Source of the DNA: Paenibacillus tengchongensis
GTDB lineage: Bacteria; Bacillota; Bacilli; Paenibacillales; Paenibacillaceae
Assembly (NCBI RefSeq): GCF_008973665.1
Contig: NZ_WACP01000003.1
Coordinates: forward strand, 186,001 to 250,000
Reading direction: 5' to 3'
Length of the DNA: 64,000 nt
Part shown: positions 59,905 through 64,000 of the stretch, piece after piece
How positions within the stretch are numbered: position 1 is the first letter of the stretch
How the letters are laid out: every line of letters begins with the position of its first letter
Position numbers and translations under genes: made by a program
The notes under the pieces: model-generated
Databases searched by the model: none
The model's input: the letters and a program-made list of their open reading frames with translations, nothing else
Told to the model about the DNA's origin: nothing

Positions 59905-62440
59905 GAATCTCCTCCATTCTGGCCGACACCCGCTGATACAGATAGGAAATGCCCAGCAGGCAGAGGCCGAAGCTGAAATACGCGATGATTTTGCTGCCGG
60001 TATTCATCAGTGTCAGATCATAGAGCAGCAGCTTGCCAGTGGCGAGAAGCGACAGCCCCAGACCGAACCGCCGGATGTATACATACCTCCGCCGGAAGCC
60101 GTACGCGATAAACAGTACCGCCAGCAGCAGGTAAACAAGACTGAACAGCACCCCGCCGTCACTCTGCCGCAGCTGCACTCCAAGGAATGCTGTAACGATA
60201 ACGAGCAGATACGCTCCCATGATGACCGGGTACAGCTCAGCATTGTTGTTCCCGCGCCGGATCAGCTCCTTCACCAGGCGCCCGCCGCTGTACCAGACGA
60301 ACAGATTGAACAGGAGCAGCAGCGCAAAGGCGGCGTAATCCGCAGCCGAATTGGCGGAGAATTCGGCCTGCAGGCTGGGCTGCGAAACCGTCAGCCCGAT
60401 GCAGATGATATAGCTGATGGCATGCAGCGAATGAACCATATGCATAACAATGGGGTCGAACAGCACCTTGATTCTCGGCAAGGCATAAGCCACTCCCAGC
60501 GTCAGCACAGCCGCCATCAGCAGCTTGAAGAAGTCGGATCGGTGGAAGCCGTCAGGCACATACATATTGTACAGATGAAGCGCCTCATAGAGGATATAAA
60601 TATAGGTATTCACCAGCGCCGCATATTTAAACTGGATCGCAGCCTGCACCTCAACCGGAGAACTGTCCAGCACAATTTCCCTTCTGGAATGGCGGATGGC
60701 ATAGAACAGGGCCACCAGGAGCATCCCGGCCGTGATGAAGGTATATTTTAAAGCGAAATACGCATTGTCATAGATCAGCAAAGGACTCACCGAGGAGGAC
60801 TGGACAAGCACATCGCCGAGGAAGAATATTCCCAAAGACAGCAGCAGAATCCCCCATCCGATGCGCTCGATGACCTTGGAGCGCTGCAGGTGTCCGTACA
60901 CCGTCAGCACCACAGCTTCCGTCAGCCAGCCGATCGACCACCAGACTGTTCCGAGCTGGAACGGCACCATCAGCACCGCGAAGGTCAGCGACGTGGCATA
61001 GAAGAGCAGCATGCTCTCTTTCTCCGAGGGCATCCGCTTCTCCAGCAGCCGGCCGAGTCCCAGATACACCAGACAGAAGAGAAGGGCCAGCGCCCCGCGA
61101 TAGGCTTCAAGTCCCGCATCCAGAAGCAGCACGTACAGGATAAAACAGCCGGTCACGGTATTGCAGGCCAGCAGGGCGAAATCCCACCAGGACAGCTTGG
61201 TGCGGAAGCGGAACGGATACCACAAAGTAATCCCCAGGTACATGGCAAACGTCAGCACCGAATAGAACATGCTGATGCCGTTGCTGTCCGACAGCTCGAT
61301 AAGCAGCAGCATCGAAGGCATGTTGAACAGAAAGCTGATGTAATTGACGACCACCCACCGTTTGCGCAGCGAGATCAGCAGAATGAGCAGATTCAGCAGG
61401 AACAGGTAACCCATCGCGGCATAGACGGCACCCCCTTCCAGTCCGAAAGCGCCGAGGTAAGAATACAGAGGGAGATAACCTCCGACAAGCCCCAGCGAGC
61501 AGATCGTCCGCGACTCATACCTGAGCGACAGCAGCACGGCCGTTAAGGTAACAAGTACCGAAAGAGCCAGGCCGGTATAGATTCCGATAATCTCGAGCAG
61601 AAAATAGCTGTAAAAGATAGAGCCGTACAGTACGGAAATCCCGCCTCCGAGCAGACCCAGCGCAAAGGTGCCTCTTCCTCTGCGGAACAGCCATTCCCCG
61701 GCGCCCAGCATCAGTGCGCCAAGCAGAAAAAACGCGCTGCCCTTCATGTAACCGGTAAACCAGTTGGAGTAACTGTATTTGAAGCCCGCACCGACGGCCA
61801 GGATCAGCAGCAGAATGCCCAGCCGGTTAACCCAGTTCAGTCCGATCTTCATCTCGATGAGGTTCTGTCTGCGCCGCCGCCGGATCGTCTCTTCGCTGAC
61901 CCCTTCGGCGGCCAGCTCGTCCAGCCGGTGGTCCAGCTCTGCGGCAAGGGGCTGCTCCGCTGCCCGCAGTGCCTCCCTGCGCAGGAGTACCGTCTCGTTC
62001 AACCGGCCCGACAGCTCCTCCAGTATCGCGCGGATCTGCGTACCGTCTTCTGCAAGCAGACGGTCGGCATTGCGGTACAGCTCGGCGATACGCTGCCTCG
62101 TCCGCAGCTCAAAAGCCGTGAGCCGGTCGTGGTAGGCGGCGCTCTGCGAGGCGAAATACGTATGCAGCTTCTTGCGGGAAAGCTTCAGAATGTTCAGCTT
62201 CTCATCCAGAATCTGCTCGGTAAGCGCAGCCCGCAGATCGGCGTTCTCCCGTCTCAGCCTGTCCCGCTGCGCCTGCGTCTCGGCCAGAGCCTGTTTATCC
62301 TCCTCCGCACGCTTCTTGAGCGTTTCATTTTCGTGTACCAAATCGCTGTCTTCATAGGCTTTGACCAGCTCCTGGACTTCGGCCAGTAGGTCGTTCTGCT
62401 GATTCTTGATCGACCTTAGACGCTCTTTGAATGGCTCCAT
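59870..62440 (-). CDS. DUF2339 polytopic membrane protein
   Basis: The 856-residue protein starts with a coiled-coil region (about 1-110, many Glu/Lys/Arg) and then roughly 20 or more hydrophobic helices. This matches the DUF2339 family, large membrane proteins of unknown function. ATG 62440 follows GGGGGAGC. It is first of a two-gene operon with the DUF3999 gene, with which it overlaps. Confidence 0.87.
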   Translation of the reverse strand: MEPFKERLRSIKNQQNDLLAEVQELVKAYEDSDLVHENETLKKRAEEDKQALAETQAQRDRLRRENADLRAALTEQILDEKLNILKLSRKKLHTYFASQSAAYHDRLTAFELRTRQRIAELYRNADRLLAEDGTQIRAILEELSGRLNETVLLRREALRAAEQPLAAELDHRLDELAAEGVSEETIRRRRRQNLIEMKIGLNWVNRLGILLLILAVGAGFKYSYSNWFTGYMKGSAFFLLGALMLGAGEWLFRRGRGTFALGLLGGGISVLYGSIFYSYFLLEIIGIYTGLALSVLVTLTAVLLSLRYESRTICSLGLVGGYLPLYSYLGAFGLEGGAVYAAMGYLFLLNLLILLISLRKRWVVVNYISFLFNMPSMLLLIELSDSNGISMFYSVLTFAMYLGITLWYPFRFRTKLSWWDFALLACNTVTGCFILYVLLLDAGLEAYRGALALLFCLVYLGLGRLLEKRMPSEKESMLLFYATSLTFAVLMVPFQLGTVWWSIGWLTEAVVLTVYGHLQRSKVIERIGWGILLLSLGIFFLGDVLVQSSSVSPLLIYDNAYFALKYTFITAGMLLVALFYAIRHSRREIVLDSSPVEVQAAIQFKYAALVNTYIYILYEALHLYNMYVPDGFHRSDFFKLLMAAVLTLGVAYALPRIKVLFDPIVMHMVHSLHAISYIICIGLTVSQPSLQAEFSANSAADYAAFALLLLFNLFVWYSGGRLVKELIRRGNNNAELYPVIMGAYLLVIVTAFLGVQLRQSDGGVLFSLVYLLLAVLFIAYGFRRRYVYIRRFGLGLSLLATGKLLLYDLTLMNTGSKIIAYFSFGLCLLGISYLYQRVSARMEEIHAETGQDDGQD

Positions 62441-62618
62441 AAAGCTCCCCCAGTGGCTTTTTATATATTGTTAATATTTACATTTTACTATAAACCTTCA
62501 AACCGTAACTTCCTTTTTTTGTGCGGCAATTGGATGGGAAGACGGGGCAAAGAAGTTCTGGCTGCCCTGCTCCTGGCCGTGTTAGAATGATGGGAATATC
62601 TGCTGGGAGATGAAGCCA

Positions 62619-63176
62619 ATGAAATTTGTAATGATATTCGGTCCGCAGGCTGTCGGAAAGATGACGGTAGGGCATGAACTGGAGAAGCTCACCGGGCTCA
62701 AGCTGTTTCACAACCATATGACGATTGAATTGCTGGCTCCGCTGTTCGGCTTCAATCCGGAGATGTGGAGGCTGGTGAACAAATTCCGCCAGGATATTTT
62801 TGAAACCGCCGCCGCAAGCGGGATGTACGGAATGATCTTTACATATGTGTGGGCATTCGATCTGCAGAGCGATTGGGATTATGTCGAACAGGTCTGTAAG
62901 ATCATTGAGGACAACCATGGTGAAGTGTATTTTGTCGAGCTGGAAGCGGAGCTCGGGGAGAGAATTGAGCGGAACCGTACCCCGCACCGGCTTGAACACA
63001 AGCCGACCAAGCGGGATATTGCCAGATCCGAGGAGGACCTGAAGCAGACGATGGAGAAATACCGGCTAAACTCGCTTGAAGGGGAGATCCAAAGAGCGAA
63101 CTACCTCCAGATCAACAATACGGATTTGAGCGCTAGTGAAGTGGCGGAGCTCATTAAGAACAGATTCGATTTATAG
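62619..63176 (+). CDS. P-loop kinase-like ATPase
   Basis: The 185-residue protein begins MKFVMIFGPQAVGKMTVGHE, with a Walker A variant, and continues as a helical small-kinase fold (HNHMTIELLAPLFGFNPEMW; HKPTKRDIARSEEDLKQTME). It resembles shikimate-kinase- or AAA-type small kinases. ATG 62619 is preferred over ATG 62610 because GGGAG lies nine bases upstream. The substrate is unknown. Confidence 0.82.
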   Translation: MKFVMIFGPQAVGKMTVGHELEKLTGLKLFHNHMTIELLAPLFGFNPEMWRLVNKFRQDIFETAAASGMYGMIFTYVWAFDLQSDWDYVEQVCKIIEDNHGEVYFVELEAELGERIERNRTPHRLEHKPTKRDIARSEEDLKQTMEKYRLNSLEGEIQRANYLQINNTDLSASEVAELIKNRFDL

Positions 63177-63188
63177 GGGCCTGCAGTT

Positions 63189-63241
63189 AAAAAAAGGGGA
63201 TGTTTCTTGCGCCGGTTAAAGGCGCAGGAGACATCCCCTTT
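63189..63241 (-). terminator. Rho-independent terminator of namA
   Basis: On the minus strand AAAGGGGATGT pairs with ACATCCCCTTT, with an inner TGCGCC/GGCGCA stem, and T7 follows. It ends the minus-strand gene that begins outside the window. Confidence 0.9.
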
Positions 63242-63251
63242 GCTGCAAGGT

Positions 63252-64000
63252 TTAGCGCACGTATATGCCACGGGCATATTGTACAGGCGGCTCAACCTTG
63301 CGGGCAATGGTCTTGGCCGCATGCAGGGCCCAGTACGGGTCATCGAGCATGGCACGGCCCACCGCCACCAGGTCGGCGTCGCCGTTGGCCAGCACCGCCT
63401 CAGCCACATGGGCATCGTCAAGCTTGCCGACGGCAATGACAGGCACGTTCAGCGCTTCGCGGTACGCGCGCGCGAACGGCACCTGGTAAGCGGGGTGGTT
63501 GCCGGGCTTCACCGCTCCCGGAGGCGCCTCGCCGCCGCTGGAGACATGGAAGATATCGACACCGGCTTCTTTATAAGCCTTGGCAATCTCCAGCGAATGC
63601 TCCAGTCCGTAGCCGCCGTCCATATATTCGACAGCCGAGATGCGCATGATCAGCGGCATGCCTTCCGGCATGACGGAGCGGGCCGCCCGGATCACCTCGA
63701 CGCCAAAGCGGGAGAGGTCCTGCCCGTATTCATCCGTCCGGTTATTGATGGCCGGCGAGTGAAACTGGTGGATCAGATAGCCGTGGGCGCCGTGCAGCTC
63801 AATGACATCGACGCCTGCGGCTACGGCCCGGCGCACAGCTTCTCTGAATTTCACCACCATGTCTTTTGTTTCCTGCGTGGTCAGCGCTCTCGGCGGGTGG
63901 AGGCCTTCGTCTGCGGACGCTGTGAAATCCGATGCGCCTACAGGGTGCGCGGCATCCTCCGCTTTCCGCCCGGCGTGGGCGATTTGAATGCCGATTTTGG
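63252..64000 (-). CDS. namA: NADPH dehydrogenase, old yellow enzyme family (YqjM/NamA), partial
   Basis: The 249 visible residues are the C-terminal part of an old yellow enzyme (OYE) flavoprotein. Signatures: KIGIQIAHAGRKAED, VIELHGAHGYLIHQFHSPAI with NNRTDEYG, and VGKLDDAHVAEAVLANGDAD with VGRAMLDDPYW. The YqjM/NamA class reduces activated double bonds and xenobiotics. The 5' end is beyond base 64000. A strong terminator lies just downstream. Confidence 0.92.
   Translation of the reverse strand, partial: KIGIQIAHAGRKAEDAAHPVGASDFTASADEGLHPPRALTTQETKDMVVKFREAVRRAVAAGVDVIELHGAHGYLIHQFHSPAINNRTDEYGQDLSRFGVEVIRAARSVMPEGMPLIMRISAVEYMDGGYGLEHSLEIAKAYKEAGVDIFHVSSGGEAPPGAVKPGNHPAYQVPFARAYREALNVPVIAVGKLDDAHVAEAVLANGDADLVAVGRAMLDDPYWALHAAKTIARKVEPPVQYARGIYVR

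Noticed and set aside
59816..60751. 311-codon plus-strand frame across the DUF3999/DUF2339 genes
   Set aside because: It is rich in Gln/His/Arg, as antisense frames of membrane proteins are, and has no ribosome site.

Overview
The window looks like chromosome of a Paenibacillus-type member of the Bacillota. Almost every gene has a strong AAGGAGG-like ribosome site and TTG/GTG starts are common. Many neighbours resemble Bacillus subtilis families (YozG/YoaS, YjcZ-like, YxjG-like, Bce-like two-component/ABC modules). Regulatory signals are also of that type: T-box, LexA/DinR boxes, GlnR/TnrA boxes and MntR-like boxes. No rRNA, tRNA, insertion sequence, prophage or CRISPR array was seen.

Layout. 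1-5,000: end of a Gly/Ser-rich protein, a CPBP protease, a phosphodiester glycosidase, a LysR regulator with a methionine-synthase-like gene, and a small membrane protein. 5,100-8,300: a lysine T-box leader driving a class I lysyl-tRNA synthetase, then a YebC protein and a small hydrophilic protein. 8,380-12,250: yozG/yoaS-like pair, NUDIX, TSUP transporter, and a GNAT plus alanyl-tRNA editing operon. 12,400-18,200: ABC permease, ATPase, response regulator, sensor kinase and a cupin. 18,200-23,000: molbindin, aldo/keto reductase, a gene remnant, two small genes, and a NUDIX gene and a DUF606 transporter pair that share one palindrome. 23,070-29,500: nitrite assimilation, with a TrpD-like protein and an ANTAR regulator divergent from nirB-nirD-nirC-cobA. 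The nirB leader carries two ANTAR-target hairpins and lies behind a perfect GlnR/TnrA box. 29,600-38,400: HesB-like protein, two tandem SDR paralogues, TetR regulator, an FGGY kinase with an extra C-terminal domain, and a manganese-type ABC transporter. 38,500-46,700: helical protein, lacZ, and an SOS-controlled Y-family polymerase operon with small membrane proteins and an Mrr-like nuclease. 46,700-52,200: transporter, two AraC regulators, GNAT, kinase, DUF488 and MBL-fold genes. 53,000-64,000: GH133-like glucosidase, GNAT, a TetR-controlled SMR efflux pair, deoxyribonucleotidase, two P-loop kinases, a DUF3999/DUF2339 pair, and the 3' part of namA.

The most distinctive signal is a family of intergenic elements built from 51-bp units. 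Three copies of 184-185 bp (18,221; 22,829; 42,729) have two forward units followed by two inverted units. A fourth locus (52,303-52,644) is expanded to two forward and five inverted units, the inverted ones at an exact 51-bp period. Right after it come about eight copies of a 23-24 bp motif, just before the glucosidase gene. A third, unrelated 17/34-bp tandem array starts in the stop codon of the DUF488 gene at 51,197.

Other points of note are two probable non-canonical start codons (ATA at 49,571 and CTG at 57,818) and several small genes of 33-58 codons (20,509; 45,553; 46,545) recognised from ribosome sites and reading frame. All calls were made by eye, without database searches.
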